Below are positions 63,827-64,000 of a stretch of 64,000 bases of DNA, in pieces (positions within the stretch are counted from its first letter, which is position 1; every line of letters starts with the position of its first letter). The position numbers and the translations under genes were made by a program. This DNA comes from Sporosarcina koreensis (lineage in GTDB: Bacteria; Bacillota; Bacilli; Bacillales_A; Planococcaceae), in NCBI RefSeq assembly GCF_000826145.2, contig NZ_LN651337.1, positions 1,243,774-1,307,773 on the forward strand. Reading direction: 5' to 3'. The notes beneath the pieces are model-generated. The model did not search any database, was not told the DNA's origin, and saw only the letters and a program-made list of their open reading frames with translations.

Positions 63827-64000
63827 TCAGCTGACTTTTCCGAACCATGGCCACTGGATGCCGGGTTTCGCCAGTTTACGGCCATAGCGGTCGTAGAATT
63901 CCACATTGTCTGCGGAGGCTCCGTTGATATAGCGGAGTTTCAGCACATTCTCCGCTCCGAAGATACGCACCGGGTTCGTGCCATCCACGACAACATCCCC
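63827..64000 (-). CDS. C-terminal end of an unrecognised protein (cut by window)
   Basis: Fifty-seven residues before a stop codon are open to the edge: they include NPVRIFGAENVLKLRYINGAS, ADNVEFYDRYGRKLAKPG and end WPWFGKVS. The strand-rich look suggests an outer or beta-rich domain. I do not recognise the family. The frame is kept by a terminator placed 14 bp after the stop codon. Confidence 0.6.
   Translation of the reverse strand, partial: GDVVVDGTNPVRIFGAENVLKLRYINGASADNVEFYDRYGRKLAKPGIQWPWFGKVS

Overview
The window looks like chromosome from a GC-rich, low-GC-phylum Gram-positive rod of the Planococcaceae type (Sporosarcina/Bhargavaea-like; the genus cannot be fixed from sequence alone). 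The reasons are the B. subtilis-like gene neighbourhoods (lcfB, lplJ and yhfH; hemEHY beside hmoB; comK with a yhjD-like gene; degSU-yvyE-LCP-tagO), GTG/TTG starts behind strong Shine-Dalgarno sequences, a T-box leader, an accessory SecA2/S-layer assembly locus, SLH-domain exoproteins, and a Sda checkpoint gene. No rRNA, tRNA, insertion sequence, prophage or CRISPR array was seen.

Layout. 1-5.6 kb: DegV-like protein (cut by the edge), EAL-HDOD signalling protein, enoyl-CoA hydratase, a FliS-like/flagellin divergent pair with facing SigD-type promoters, and ComFB. 5.6-7 kb: two tandem copies of a small cysteine-containing protein cassette. 7-17.2 kb: S9 peptidase, FadR-controlled acyl-CoA ligase, a BceRSAB-type peptide-antibiotic resistance operon, lipoate ligase and YhfH. 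17.7-24.3 kb: late heme synthesis (hemE, hemH, hemY), heme monooxygenase HmoB, an M20 amidohydrolase, ComK and a YhjD-like protein. 24.4-34.9 kb: lipoprotein, DegSU, YvyE, LCP ligase, TagO, SecA2-SlaP and NagB, i.e. envelope polymers and S-layer export. 35.1-45 kb: ba3-type oxidase including a 46-residue subunit, GAF-GGDEF-EAL protein, SCP2 protein, short-chain dehydrogenase, glycosyltransferase, an NlpC/P60-SLH wall hydrolase behind a triple WalR box, and a chemoreceptor. 45.2-56.6 kb: class V aminotransferase and the branched-chain amino acid cluster ilvD, T-box, ilvBN-ilvC-leuABCD. 56.8-64 kb: sda behind a DnaA-box cluster, two SLH-anchored nucleotidases, an acyl-CoA-dehydrogenase-like protein and a cut gene.

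The most unusual signal is not a gene. At five loci a block of 20-22-bp tandem units begins about 17-30 bp beyond an intrinsic terminator, in the same orientation as the gene just ended. Two main sequence classes occur. In one the units carry TGTCCGATA and are preceded by a conserved leader whose TGTCC lies exactly 28 bp before the first unit; in the other they carry CCATTC or CAATTC. A third array, built on GCGGGTT, occurs within one of the five regions. Four hairpin elements with a common core (ATTCGCG/CGCGAAT) and a shared 50-bp module lie beside some of the arrays. Third codon positions within the conserved core do not vary, so the constraint looks like DNA or RNA rather than protein. I regard this as a candidate undescribed 3'-end repeat system.
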